64,000 bases of DNA. Origin: Agelas oroides. Its lineage: Eukaryota; Porifera; Demospongiae; Agelasida; Agelasidae. This document shows positions 1 through 11,800 of this stretch, in pieces. The first letter of the stretch is position 1. Each line of letters starts with the position of its first letter. The translations under genes and the position numbers were made by a program. The stretch is taken from contig OX422203.1 of NCBI GenBank assembly GCA_949130485.1, forward strand, positions 567,501 to 631,500. Direction: 5' to 3'. Under the pieces are notes generated by a model, which saw only the letters and a list, made by a program, of their open reading frames with translations, had not been told where the DNA came from and searched no databases.

Positions 1-388
1 CCCCGGCCTTAACGGAAGTTCAGCGATACAGCGCTTCGAACGCAGCAATGTGGTCGAAATATGCGACGGAATAACCTTCGATTTCTACATGGGACTGCCA
101 CATATGTATGTACACAGGGGATTTTCTGTGTGCTCACAACCTGCTAGACCCTAACGTAAGCCCTTTTATCCCGCGCACATGTGCAAGGGGTAAAGTGATC
201 GGTTGTGTCCGTCTGTCGTCGTTGTCTGTCTGTCTGTCAGTCTGTCTCTCTGTTGGCACAAAAACCGCCAGTTCTCCAGATCCAGGCCGTTTCTGTTAGT
301 GCATACCTTCAAACTGCCTTGTCTGTGCTGCTTTTCACTAGATACACTCTACAAACGCTTAAAATCCTGCGTTTTGAGTTGGCATTGT

Positions 389-947
389 GGGCACGCCTAT
401 CGATAGCCTTGTTCCCAAGCGTGGAGGAGGGGGAGGAGAAAGAGCGCCTGGTATACACTGTTTGCACATGCGCTTAATCACCACGGAATTCCGTTGCGAC
501 CGTGTTCGTACGTGTACGTACGTATCATAAAATCGCCGTATTGATGTGACAGTTGGTGTTCTGTTCGAGTGAGTTTTATGTCACGCTGTTCTAGGCCTTC
601 TGGTAGCTAGGTACCTCGAGATATAAAGCTCAAGAAAGAACAGGTTGCCTCCAATGAGTGCGTTTGCCGTTATCCACCATTTTCAGCAAGTCGATTCCTA
701 CCACTGCTTACCAGACATTTCTCTTTGTATCCGACAGTATAAAACTAGGCAGAACATGTAGCAGCGATGTTTATAGCGTCCTTGAGAACAAAAGCTGAAA
801 AATTTTTATGACAGTTCATGCTAGTACACGCCCCTAATTCTACCACGTGGCCTTTGCTATAATTACGCATGTGCAAACAGTGTGTACCAGGCGCTCTTTC
901 TCCTCCCCCTCCTCTGCACCTGGGAACGGGGCTAGCCTATCGACCAC
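389..947. repeat. Foldback element with ~80-bp inverted arms
   Basis: The left arm (about 389-474) and right arm (about 867-947) are reverse complements with few mismatches. Both contain a block reading CAAACAGTGT, then CCAGGCGCTC and TTTCTCCTCC when the left arm is inverted. The arms enclose about 390 bp with no convincing exon. The inner arm sequence also includes the GTTCCCA/TGGGAAC core of the hairpin family seen elsewhere in the window. This looks like a non-autonomous foldback transposon. Nothing else recognisable lies in the first 1.1 kb. Confidence 0.6.
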
Positions 948-1131
948 ACCCAGATACCTGGCCACCACGTGAGACGACGGTTTCAGTGTTCCTAGGGTTC
1001 GCTATACAGCGTGCATTTGTGAGACAACGGTTTGCTCCTATCCTCATGGAAGCACATGCATAGCTACATGGCGCGCGGGGTATGTGCTCTACAGAGCTCT
1101 AGTTTGATTATGCGCTCTTGCCCTGGAGTCT

Positions 1132-3752
1132 CAGTCCTTTGACCTCTCTGCAAAGTAAGTTCACACCATTATATGTCGGCCTTCTCTACACAGCTTCTAC
1201 TCTAGATTGGAGCAGCACTACCCACTTGAACTGTTCCATGAAACGGCTGAATCCATACGTGATTTTGAGACACAGTGTTCATCAGATGCACAGGACACAG
1301 GCCGACCTTTTGAGGATATGGCAATTGAGAGCACTAAAGATGGTCCATCTTCCAGCAATGATGTGGTGGTTGGTATTTCAAACACTGCTGTTTCATTGGA
1401 TGATAGTGGACCAATCAGAATACAGAGTGAGTCAGCAAAAGGAGGCACTGTGGCAGCCCTGGTCAGAGTATTGTTTGGCACCAGTGGAAGAAGCAGAATG
1501 GTAAGATGGAGGGACATAGCCTTGATCCCAAGCTTCCCTGCCACAAAGCAAGGGGGAGGAAGCCTAGGAATGAGGCTAGAATTGACACACAGGGAGATTA
1601 GCAAGCTAAGGGTCAAATTGTTCAGATGGGAAGCCTGGGCATGTGATACTTGTAACTTCCTTGTTATTACGGCTCAGATAATGCCAAGCAAATGTCTACC
1701 ATCCCAATCTCTTCAGGTTAATCCCCGTAAGGTAAACTATGCATGCCACAGTGCTGAGTAGTAGTAAGCACATTGTACAGAGGTACTGTACAATATGCTT
1801 ACTACTACTAGTGACTTGCAAGCTGGCACATTGTACAGTACCTTGTAAAGTGACTTGCAAGCTGGGATATTGTACAGTACCTAATTTCATGAGGCACATT
1901 GTACAGTACCTCATGAAATTAGGTACTGTACAATATACGGGGATTAAATGAGGTACTGTACAATATACGGGGATTAACCTGAAAGAAGAGATTGGGATGG
2001 TACTCATTTGCATTGCAACCTCACCACCAGCAAGCAATACACCAGTTAGTAGTCACCTGTTGACCACCATTTGTTGTTACACTATAACTGCCATGTATAC
2101 ACATAATGTTATATCCACATTATGTTAACCTCTTATCCACATGCTCCTCCTACAGATTGAAAGCTTGTAATATTATACCCTTTGTGCAGGTGTCATGTGA
2201 TCCAGTCTTATCTGATCCTCCTCTTGGGTCAAGGGAGGGTTCTGAAGGAGGTGGAGTCACTCACCAGCTACTGCAGAGTGTGTTGGAGGAGGAGGAGGAA
2301 CTTGAAGATGAACCTCAGAGCACAGAGACCCAGCCCAGTGGCCAGCACCCCAGCAGGTTTACAGGGACAGGGCTGAGTGCGTTACTACAAGTCAATGAAA
2401 ATGCAGTGCTAAGACATGGCAGTGTGGATATTGAGGTTGGTTTGAACTGGGCTAAACTCTTGGATCCACTGCCAGAGGAAGAACTGAACACAAGACATTT
2501 CGACAGTGATGACACTATTGCTGATGATGAAGACCCCTTGTCTCTTGATGAGTACTTGAATATCTGCGAGACTCACTTAGGGTTCTCAGAGTCTGACCTG
2601 GATTTCGTGAGGGTGCTGTATGAGGTGGTACATGCCAGTGGAGAGAGAGGGGTGCCCCTGGTGGAGCTTCAAACCAGCCCAATCCTCAACAGTTTTGACC
2701 ATGTGGTTAGCGTGCAGGACCACATCCAATCTCTGCTCAATTTCAGAATGGTAAATAGTGCATGGTTGTAGCTGCCAATGGTATTGAGATTCCACACATT
2801 CATACTAAAATGCTGGTGCAAGCATCTCTGTGCTTGTGCAGTGGAGCCTCGTGCTAATTCCCATAGTTTTCCTTCAACACAATAAGTACACTATCGTTCT
2901 CTACTCTTGCAGATACACTTGGTGGGGATCAACCAGGTTCTGGTGGTTACCCACCCCCACTGTGGGAGGTGGCTGATGTCCTCAGAGGGTGGTGGTGAGT
3001 GTCTGGTACCCTACCGTCCGTGGTCATCCATCAGCTCATCAGATCCCAACTCAACCCTGCTGGTGAAGTACCGACAGGGAGTGTTGGCCTACATCATAGC
3101 ACACCCTGGTGTCACACTGGTACGTGTGAGAGCGAGATGAAATGGAACACATAATGCCATCATTAATTCCAGACCATTATGCAATATACATATTAATTAA
3201 CCTCGTTCCCAGGCCCTCGCCCAGCTTCCCGTCGCTTGCAGTACGGTAAAGCGGGAGAGGGCCTGGTACATTTCCTCACGTGAGGGCCTGGGAACGAGGC
3301 TATGTATTAATATCATGGATACTTGCTTCTACAGATCCAGCTTGCAAGTCACTTTTCTGGTGTATTACATCTGAATGGCTTGAAAGAGATATTGCAGGTA
3401 GAATAGTAGTGAAGTGACGTAACACATGTACATACTAGGTTCTCAGACACTGGCAGTGCACATGCAATACATCAATTAAGTCGGTTCTAATGGGTACCGA
3501 GTTAACCAGTACCTCCTGAAGCGTGTGCCCACCCACCCTAGCCTTGTTCCCAGACCTTCCCCGGCTCCAGTTTTTGATCGCTTACTGCAAGCGATCAAAA
3601 ACTGGAGCCGGGGAAGGCCTGGGAATGAGGCTACACTCACCCTTCCTTTACTGGCTGAATGCATGTATTTTTGTTATATCTGTAGTCACTAGAATTGGCA
3701 GGAAACATCCCGAGCTCAAGGTTATTAGAGAACTGTATTTCTTGGCACTTCT
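1132..3752 (+). CDS. GTF3C1: Probable general transcription factor 3C polypeptide 1, C-terminal exons
   Basis: TFIIIC subunit 1 binds the B box of tRNA genes and recruits RNA polymerase III in the nucleus. Likely exons: about 1132-1154, 1206-1500, 2190-2749, 2913-3119, 3335-about 3399 and 3684-3752, ending in TAG. Phases agree: the first junction rebuilds a Lys codon and the others are phase 0. The 2190-2749 exon encodes an acidic segment (LEEEEELEDE) followed by a helical region. The 2913-3119 exon (WLMSSEGG, VPYRPW, VLAYIIAHPGVTL) and the 3335 exon (IQLASHFSGVLHLNGLKEIL) resemble the end of animal GTF3C1, where a Trp-rich 'LVKPW'-like stretch is followed by a winged-helix-like 'KPGI' segment. 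The 5' exons are outside the window or unrecognised. Assignment rests on remembered family similarity and is moderate. Confidence 0.6.
1697..2002. repeat. Nested foldback element in GTF3C1 intron
   Basis: The termini TACCATCCCAATCTCT... (1697) and ...AGAGATTGGGATGGTA (2002) are inverted repeats of about 34 bp. The interior consists of smaller palindromes built on TTGTACAGTACCT and AGGTACTGTACAAT. It lies wholly between two predicted exons and would form an elaborate hairpin in the pre-mRNA. Confidence 0.7.
3199..3302. repeat. Hairpin element, CCTCGTTCCCAGGCC family
   Basis: It begins CCTCGTTCCCAGGCCCTCGC and ends GGCCTGGGAACGAGGCTA, with an internal stem around CTTGCAGTACGG. It sits in the intron just upstream of the 3335 exon. 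It belongs to the dispersed family described in the findings. Confidence 0.75.
3539..3633. repeat. Near-perfect hairpin element, same family
   Basis: A roughly 95-bp palindrome with arms TAGCCTTGTTCCCAGACCTT and its near complement ending GGCCTGGGAATGAGGCTA. The inner stem is GGCTCCAGTTTTTGATCGCT, with loop around TACTGCAAG. It lies in the last GTF3C1 intron. The same inner sequence recurs at 8308-8394, 19370-19415 and 20370-20445. Confidence 0.85.
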
Positions 3753-5218
3753 AGTAAGTTAAGTACTGTTACTGGTTTTTTAAGTGTAATGTTGGGATTT
3801 GTGCATTTTTAATCTCAATACAGAACTGCTATGAAGCATTACTACACTGAATTATGCCACCTATATCTGAACTATCTATTCATCCTGGTATTCTTGAGTT
3901 GCAGTTTATGACAGTGTGGTATTGCTATGCAACATCCTGTATCGATTCCTAGGTTTGTACTATACATCCGTCTTCACATCTTCACTGTAACAAATTCACT
4001 CATTGGTTTCTATGATTCACTGTACAAATTTCTCCTCCTCTGTTGCAACTTGGAATGGATATAGGAGGTCAAAACCAGCAGTGTACCAATTTTCCCAAGA
4101 AGTTGGTCTTCTCAAAGCACAGTTGAGACTTCTGGGCATAGATTTAAGAGACTGTGACTTAAAATGAAATAGACTCCTTTCTGGGCATCTGTTTGCCATG
4201 GTATTATGACATTGTCATACTGGGGTCAAGAAGTGTGAAGGTCAATACTAGTCTGTTAGTGATACAAGTGACATGAACACGGTGTACGGCACTTCTTTGG
4301 AAGGGAGAAGCAGTTAGTCAGGGTCGTTTCTGACTTATTTTCACATGATTGCTGTGTAGTGTTGTTTTGGTTAACCATAACTTTTTTTATCTAAACACCT
4401 ATTAGTATGGACTTTTAAATTATTCGCCAAACTGTAAACTATATAACTAGACTTAAACTAAAACATGCATTTTGACATGGTGCACTTAACTATAACTATA
4501 CCAAAACAGAAACAACCTTTCTTTCACTGATAACCATAACTAAATACCTTTTATTAAGGGGTTTTGGAGTTTCAGTAATTGAAACTATAACTAACCAAAT
4601 CAGGAAACTATAACTAAACTAAACAAATTTTTCTAAACTAAAAGCATAAACCCCTTTACTAAAACAACACTATAACGGTGATTATACATAATGTTCCTTG
4701 GCCTTGTCAGTTATAGTTATAGCATAGTGCCAGGGATTTATGGCAGTGAACAGATTGAGTCTGAGGACAAGGGTTGTTTACTACAGGTATAAATCTCTGG
4801 CCACCTGTGCTATAGCTATTATAACCCCCCACCTGTTGTATAGGCAAAACCATACTAGGTGGGATATACATGTATATATTGTATTAAATACCATGTATGG
4901 GAACCAGACGCACAAAAATGGTTCATATGTGATGCTTTGGGATTACAACCTGTAGACCATGGTAAACCTTTTTCTCGTCTTTATCTTGAAGCTGTGGCGA
5001 AAAATTGTTGCAGAGGCCTTTCAATCTCCACTGCTATAGGATGTGAAATTTGGTAGGAATGAGGCTAGTTTTTGATAACACACTGATTTTTGGTGGTAAT
5101 TTGGGGGTGTGGCAAAATACTAATGTATCAATATAAACCTTGTTGATATAAAAATATAGTAGTTTTGAAGTAAAATAAGGCATGCTTACTCATAAATGAT
5201 TATGTTCCCTGTTCTTGA
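3753..5218. other. Intergenic, AT-rich, contains a MITE-like inverted repeat
   Basis: No supported coding exon here. From about 4357 to 4671 the ends TAGTGTTGTTTTGGTT and ACTAAAACAACACTA are inverted repeats flanking AT-rich DNA with many AACTATAACTAA motifs and an internal palindrome AGTTTCAGTAATTGAAACT. This fits a small non-autonomous transposon. The rest shows nothing recognisable. Confidence 0.45.
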
Positions 5219-6350
5219 TCATTTGCGTAGTGATTGTGATTTTCTTTTCTCTTGTTTTATCTTGCGCTCCTGATGTATGACTTTAAGTCGGTCTTTTATC
5301 CTTTCAATATTCCGCACTATCATAGCACTAACTCCAGTAGCGCCACTTGTTCCACCAATGACACCCCCACCTGCTGCTCCCACTCCAGCTCCAATAGCTA
5401 TTCCAAATGGCCCACCAATGATGCCAAATGCTGCGCCAATTCCAGCACCAATGCCTGCACCAACACCTACACCAACAAATCCTCCTCCAGCTCCACCAAC
5501 TAATATTTTTTAAAAATCTTCTTTCATAAATTTGCCCTTCAGCAATGTCGTAGCAACTTCTGGATTTATTCTATCGATAACCTCCCAATATAATCGATCT
5601 TTCCAATTCTCACACTCTTCATGAGGGATCACAAGGTCAGTGTGGCCTGCAGTAACTACTGGAAGTCCCAACACTATATCCCTGGGAACATGAGCTTTCT
5701 CATGAAGGTATTCATAGAGCTTCTCCTTGATTTTCTTTCCCAACTGCAGATACTGTTCTTTTTGCATATTCTTGCAAGCTTGATTGGCAAACGTCATTAC
5801 AATAATTGCATTCTTCCAGAGCGATGCAAGCTTGATTGGCAAACGTCATTACAATAATTGCATTCTTCCAGAGCGAAGCGCCAAACACTCTCGTCAGCAA
5901 GCTGATAGTCCTAATATCGCCTTCGGTGATTCGGGGGCTCTTTCTCTCCATACTTATGCAATACAGTATCAGATCGAGTTTCTTTTCTGTTGTTACTTTC
6001 ATGTCGGCAATTATACGATGCTCCTTCAGTTCAGGGTCGTCGAAACCGGGCGTATCAAATATTATGGCCTGCACGCCGTTTTTTAGTGCGTGATGGTGAC
6101 ACCCGACTACTATCGTAGTTGCCCCTCCTCTGCATCCTTCCTCGGCTACGTTTTCCTCCAAGTCAAATAGATTATTCACAAGTGTGGACTTTCCTGCAGC
6201 TCCCAGCCCTGCAACCATGACCCTTGGAGGTCTGCGCTTCGATATGTCCTTCCACTCACGCAGAAGATTATCACGCTCGATAGCCTCCGCGGTCGCTTCT
6301 TGTTGACGGTCAAGCATAGCCTCTTCGTCATATCTTGTTGTATCTTCCAT
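5219..6350 (-). pseudogene. Disabled AIG1/GIMAP-like GTPase with glycine-zipper region
   Basis: Reading from 6350 down, an intron-less frame encodes a GTPase with P-loop GLGAAGKSTLVNNLF and G3 motif DTPGFDDP, closely matching the neighbour at 6607-8076. Two lesions are visible. A 52-bp unit is tandemly duplicated (5773-5824 and 5825-5876), shifting the frame soon after the core G domain. Beyond it the original frame resumes but meets a TAA (5510-5512) where the sister gene has a Leu codon. Downstream of that stop, the frame stays open through a Gly/Ala/Pro-rich zipper and a basic tail to a stop at 5219-5221. Conservation of the reading frame past both lesions implies recent loss. The duplication could instead be an assembly artefact, and the upstream frame could still yield a truncated 212-residue protein. 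Confidence 0.75.
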
Positions 6351-6606
6351 GCTTGTTGATCAAGAGTAGAACCAATAAGGCACTCGATTTTTATTTTATC
6401 ACGATGCTTTGGGATGCACTGGTCTTTTATGCGCGCGTAGGACGCAACCAGGCAACCTGATTGGTCTGACTAGAGCGTGGCGCAAGTAAACCTAGGCTAC
6501 TGCACAGTACTGGGCGTGGCTATAAACCGCTCATTATAAGCAACCTGCAAGAGCGAATTACACTGTAACCTTGCAGGAAAGTGATGTCTTAGAGTCTTTA
6601 GCTCGC
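6351..6606. promoter_or_regulatory. Probable shared promoter of the divergent GTPase pair
   Basis: The 256 bp between the two start codons must hold both promoters. It contains GCGCGCG-type sequence near 6430 and CGTGGCGCAA near 6477. A TATAAA lies at about 6522-6527 (plus strand), 80 bp before the plus-strand ATG. The functional assignment is inference from position. Confidence 0.4.
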
Positions 6607-8076
6607 ATGGACCCGGAATTTGAGAACGAAACAAGCCACGCGAATTACGCGCGTGCTCTTCAGGAGTGGAAGAACATATCGACGCAAAGACCCCTGAGGA
6701 TCATGGTTGCAGGACTGGGTGGTGTAGGAAAGTCCACACTTGTGAATCGTCTATTTGGACTAGGCGAGAAGGAAAGCGTAGCCGAGGAAGGATGCAGAGG
6801 AGAGGCCACTACAGAGGTAGTCAGGCGTTACCGCCACAAGCTGAAAAACGGCGTAGTGGCCATAATATTTGATACACCCGGTTTCGACGACCCTGACATA
6901 AATGAGCATCGTATAATTGCTGACATGAAGCTACAAACAGAAGCGAAACTCGATCTGATGCTGTATTGCGTTAGCGTGGAGAGAAGGGGCGCCCGACTCA
7001 CCAAAGGAGATACTAGGGCTCTTGGTTTGCTGACCAGAGTGTTTGGTAATGACCTGTGGAAGAACGCAATTTTTGTGGTGACTTTTGCCAACATAGCTAG
7101 CGAGAGAATGCAAAAAGACGAGTATCTCGAGCTGATTGATACTTTTGAGGAGACCTTGCGTTCAAACCTCCGTGAGAAAGCCCGTGTCCCCCAGAAAATT
7201 GTATCTGAAATTCCTTTAGCTACTGCAGGGTTCAATGACCCTGTAATCCTACATGAACAAGAACACTGGACAGAGCAATTGTATGGACTGCTTCTCAAAA
7301 GAAATCCGAAAATTGCCACAACATTGTTGAAGGGCATATTTACAAAAGAAGATTTTTTAGATATATTAGGTTATGGAGTTACTGGGGGTGCAGCTGGTGG
7401 AATTGCAGGAGGACTTGCTGGTGCAGGGGCTGGTGCTGTAACTGGTGCTGCTGTTGGTGGGCTGGTTGGTGCTATGGGTGGGCCATTTGGAGTAGCTGCT
7501 GGAGCTGCAGTTGGAACTGCCATTGGAGCAGGAGTATTGGGTGCTGTTGGAATGGGAAGTGCTTCTGCTGGTTCAATGATGTGGAATGTTGAGAAGATCA
7601 GCGACCGAGTAAATATCTTTTGGCAAAAGAGAAAGCTAAAGAAACAGAAAGAACAGCAGTCGCCAGGACAAGAGCAGTCGTCAGGACAAGAGCAGCCTCC
7701 AGGACAAGAGCAGTCACCAGGACAAGAGCAGCCTCCAGGACAAGAGCAGTCACCAGGACAAGAGCAGTCGCCAGGACAAGAGCAGCCTCCAGGACAAGAG
7801 TGGCCGTCAGGACAAGAGCAGCCTCCAGGACAAGAGCAGTCGCCAGGACAAGAGCAGTCGCCAGGACAAGAGCAGCCTCCAGGACAAGAGCAGTCGCCAG
7901 GACAAGAGCAGTCGCCAGGACAAGAGCAGCCACTAGGACAACAACCACCACCAGGACAAGAGCAGTTACCAGGACAAGAGCAGTTACCAGGACAACAACC
8001 ACCACCAGGGCAAGAGCAGCCACAGAAACAAGACAGTAGCTATAGTGCTTCTAAATTTAAGGTAACGCGTGTATAA
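6607..8076 (+). CDS. AIG1/GIMAP-like GTPase with glycine-zipper and PGQEQ-repeat tail
   Basis: A single-exon protein of about 489 residues from the first in-frame ATG at 6607; the frame is open upstream to 6571 but lacks an ATG. The N-terminal G domain has P-loop GLGGVGKSTLVNRLF, a switch-region CRGEATTEV and G3 DTPGFDDP. At the expected G4 site the sequence is VVTFAN rather than NKxD, a divergence also seen in AIG1-type GTPases. After KEDFLDILG comes a stretch of about 70 residues of GxxxG/AxxxG repeats (GAAGGIAGGLAGAGAGA and onwards), typical of membrane-inserting glycine zippers. A basic segment (KRKLKKQKEQ) then leads into about 20 six-residue PGQEQS/PGQEQP repeats (7664-8020), encoded by an 18-bp minisatellite. 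GIMAP-type GTPases act on membranes in immunity; a similar role here is only inference. Confidence 0.75.
   Translation: MDPEFENETSHANYARALQEWKNISTQRPLRIMVAGLGGVGKSTLVNRLFGLGEKESVAEEGCRGEATTEVVRRYRHKLKNGVVAIIFDTPGFDDPDINEHRIIADMKLQTEAKLDLMLYCVSVERRGARLTKGDTRALGLLTRVFGNDLWKNAIFVVTFANIASERMQKDEYLELIDTFEETLRSNLREKARVPQKIVSEIPLATAGFNDPVILHEQEHWTEQLYGLLLKRNPKIATTLLKGIFTKEDFLDILGYGVTGGAAGGIAGGLAGAGAGAVTGAAVGGLVGAMGGPFGVAAGAAVGTAIGAGVLGAVGMGSASAGSMMWNVEKISDRVNIFWQKRKLKKQKEQQSPGQEQSSGQEQPPGQEQSPGQEQPPGQEQSPGQEQSPGQEQPPGQEWPSGQEQPPGQEQSPGQEQSPGQEQPPGQEQSPGQEQSPGQEQPLGQQPPPGQEQLPGQEQLPGQQPPPGQEQPQKQDSSYSASKFKVTRV
7660..8025 (+). repeat. Coding 18-bp minisatellite (PGQEQS/P repeats)
   Basis: Units close to CCAGGACAAGAGCAGTCG are repeated about 20 times in frame inside the GTPase gene. 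Variants change Ser/Pro and a few positions (PSGQEW, PLGQQP). All units stay in frame, so the array is tolerated as a disordered tail. Its length is likely to vary between individuals. The neighbouring disabled copy lacks it. Confidence 0.9.
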
Positions 8077-8811
8077 TTCCTAATTTTGTTTTGCAGGATG
8101 CAAATTCATAATAGTCACTGTTGTGTTACTATATTTAATGTCATAGTACATCTGAAATACACACTGGCACATGCATGCAGCTGAAAACACCCTTAGTGCT
8201 CTACATTCAGAATTGCCAGAAGTTACTGATTGTTGCTCAGAATGTTGACAAATTACTCACCACCTGGAAACATCTGATCATGAGATATACGTATGTTCTG
8301 GCTGCCTCCAGTTTTTGATCGCTTGCAGTGTGGGTTTCTGCATACTAAGAGTGACCAAAGACTGGATACTGGGAAGGCCTAGGAACAAGGCTATGTACAA
8401 ATGTATTCACTAGTCAGGTTTACCATATTGTCCCTGGCAAGCACCCACCCCCCAGTTTTGTGGTTTTTTGGGGGTCTTCCATCCATGTAACTGCCCACCA
8501 TGTTAAATTCTTGCATAGAGAAAAAGATTTTGCCTACGTATAGCACTGAACTCTAAAATGTTCGAGCCAAGGTAAACCTGCAGCACTAACCCTCCGTGAG
8601 CATCTTGGGGTGCAGTTACTTTGCTTGAATTCTTGCATAGAGAATCAAAAGTAGGTCCACTGAGCTCACGGATAAGCAGAACAAAATGAGTGATTGCTAT
8701 GAGAAAAAGAGGTGCATGCTACTCTTCTAACAGTTTGTGCATCAACGAGAAGACTGAATAATAGCAGGAGAACATAAAGCACCTGATATCATGCAACACA
8801 GCAAAACAATG
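8077..8811. other. Convergent intergenic spacer
   Basis: Lies between the stop codons of the GTPase and PBRM1. It holds a degenerate hairpin-family copy at about 8308-8394 (CTCCAGTTTTTGATCGCTTG with an imperfect return arm). I see no gene or clear polyadenylation cluster. Confidence 0.5.
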
Positions 8812-11800
8812 CTAACTATCCTCCCTCAAGTATCCAGTTAGTTTCATGCAGTCTCCTAACAAGTGGTCCCTCAGCACCCACAGTGCATCTTCCACACTGA
8901 CGCTCTGCTGTACAGCCCCAGGAGCCAGCCAATCAGATGCCTGCTCAGGTCTAGGAGGGTGGGGCTGCTGGGTGGCTCTGATCTTCTCAGAGGACTCACA
9001 GTTGCTCATGTACTTGGAGCCGGACTGGAGGCCTTGGATGTACCTGTGTATGCAACAAGTGTTAAATGAAGAACCACTTTTAGTTTAGTAACTAGACAGG
9101 GGAGAAAAGGGGTAGGATTATATAGTAATAGGGAGAAGGATAAGCAGGAGAGAAGAAAGAGGGTGGGATCTGGGAAAATGTAGCCTTGTTCCCAGGCCCC
9201 GCTCAGCTCTCCGTCGCTTTCAGTATGGAAAAGCGGGAGAGGGCCTGGTATCTTTTCTCACGTGAGTGATGTCAGGATAGAAGAAAGGATGGTAGAAATT
9301 GTGTGGGGCAGGGCGCACAGGGCCCAGAACAGCAAAAAGAGCCATGCAACGTAGCAGGTAACTTACCGCACATATCTAGCTTGTGGGAAGTGACTGTCGT
9401 ATACGCCGAGTGTTGAGCGTGTAGTCGGTTGAACAATACGTGAAACGCAGCCTGTTAGTTCTGAAAATATTTCGCCATTTTCCAATTACATCATGCTCAC
9501 GTGAGAAAAGATACCAGGCTCTCCCTGCTTTTCCATACTGCAAGCAACGGAAAGCTGGGTGGGGCCTGGGAACGAGGCTATGGAAAATGCCTCAGGTAAA
9601 TCTACGCACTATGAGATAAGATTGTAGTGATCCTCTAACTTAGTCAGTTTCAGTAAAATATAGGGTGAGTGCACAACTAGGTTGTAGGCCTGTAGGTGCT
9701 TGCTTACTTGAGGTAGATGTCTGAGTGCACTAGTCTCCTCCTGTCTTCTGGTGGAGGGAGAAAGATATTGGGCACCTGCTGGGGGGAGGGAGGGAGGGAA
9801 TGACTATCACAGAGAGAACCAGCTATAACAAGGAAACCACAGCACACAAACCAGAGATAGTAAGGAGTTAACTTATTTCATCACTGTTGTACAGTAACAA
9901 CCCAATGGTAAGGGGTTAATTACTGTTGTTGCTGGTGCATCTCCTGGTGCTGGTTTGTCTGCTCCAGCTTCTGCTGCTGCTCTGCTGTCTGCAAGAGCTG
10001 ACACAATGACTGACGGGGGGAGAACTGAGGGAGGGAGGGGACAGGTTGGTGGGTCAGCTGGTACAGTATCGGCTCATGTGACATGCTGTGCGTCCCACCT
10101 TGTAGTGCTGCTGTGAGGGGTGTGTTGGTGAGGAGCTGGTGGGTGGGAGGGGGTGAGGGGGTGACAGAGATGGAGGGTGAGGGGGTGGAGGGTTGGAGGT
10201 GAGGAGTAGAGTGACTGCCCCGAGATGTCAAGCCACTGTAGTGGGAGAGAAGCAAACAGATGAAAATTTAGCTCTTGGCATCTTGTCAAGCAGCAACCAT
10301 TAGTGAAGTATAATCATGCCATCTTTAACCTGTGGAGTGAATCTACTCATAATTGTCCAGGATTCATTGTGTAGAGGAGAACTGTAGCAGATCTCCATAA
10401 GCTCATGCTGAATGGTGACTGTCACCAGGTGAAATGACGTCCACACGAGTTTGCGTGAGGACTATAGAATGGGCCTGGCCCTGGCGTAGACTTACAGTGC
10501 TCCCTGGGTGAGTTTCATCAGGTGTACCTCCCTCATGTGGCGGGTCAACTTTGGCATTGTGTCCAGTGGCCTACAGTGATTATGGAAGATGGTAACTAAT
10601 TCACACCCGCAAAGAAAGAACTTTTGCACTCACTTTCCTCCAAATTTTGGGTTTCTGGGACACAGGCCCCAGCGACAGTAGTAGTTGTTCTCTCCTGTAT
10701 ATACATGTATAGTGGAGATAGTGAAATGACACACATAATGTAGAGTACGAGTCACATGATGTAGCATGCTGGTCACATGACAGTCACATGATGCAGCATG
10801 CTGGTCACATGATCACCCACCCTCTCTCTTGAGGTGTTGTGAAGAGTACAGGACGTGTGTGGTGATGTCGGAGGTTGTCTCAAACACCTGACCACACCCC
10901 TCCCACCGACACATGTAGCCCACTGAGGCACTGGTAGAAGGTTTCTACATGTAGAGGAGGAAAAGAACAGTGCCAACTGTATTAGCTAAAGATTTGCTAC
11001 TCTATGAGTGACATTTCTTATTGATGTGATCAACAGGGAATATGCGTGGGTTTGTGCTAGCACGCTCAAGCGGGTACAATGTAGTACAGTGTAGTTTGCG
11101 GCATCTCCACCTGACATTGTGGCAACATTTAACATTAGCATGCTTATGCTAAATACTGATTGATGTACTACTAGGAGGGGTCAAAAACATGTCTTGCAGG
11201 AAATCTTCAGAGGACTACATGGCACTTTTTTTCCGAGTAGCTTTAGCATAAAAGTGCATGTACTCACATTGGGTGCAGTAGTAAGGCGGCTTGGAGTGGA
11301 ACTGAGACTTGTGCTTGGAGCGGTATTGAGACTGGGAATGGTATTTGAGGTAGTGCTGACAGTTGTAGCAGTGTTGAGAGCTGGTGTTGTGTTCAGTGGT
11401 GCTTGTTGTAGGGGGATGATCACTGGACGTGTGGAGGACAACTGCGGAAAAAGATGGAAGAGGAGAGAAATGAGGTGGTATGCATTTCTAACCATGTGCA
11501 CACACTGCACACACACATCTCACACTACCCCCTCCCCCTCCCTCCTCCCACACCCTCCCACCCACACACACACACACCTGTGAGGCAGAAGACAACAGAG
11601 CTTGCAGCAGATGTGGACTCATATTGAGCAAATTTCGGACCACATTCTGACCAGCAGGAGGATTTACAGGGACAGTGCTCGGTGTAGGAAGGGGAGCAGA
11701 GGTGGACAGTGGGGCACTGGGGGTGGAGACAGGGGTGCTGCTACCAGACGGTTCCTTGGAGAAGGGAGGGACAGAGTCACTGGCCACGACGTGATCAGAA

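Noticed and set aside
1..1100. Upstream GTF3C1 exons or a separate gene in the first kilobase
   Set aside because: The frames are short, low-complexity (Ser/Cys/Val from TCTGTC repeats) or lie in the inverted-repeat arms.
4017..4199. 60-residue minus frame in the spacer
   Set aside because: No splice partners, no recognisable domain and surrounded by repeat-derived AT-rich DNA.
7598..8023. Antisense and alternative frames over the PGQEQ repeats
   Set aside because: Any frame of an 18-bp repeat stays open; only the frame continuing the GTPase is supported.
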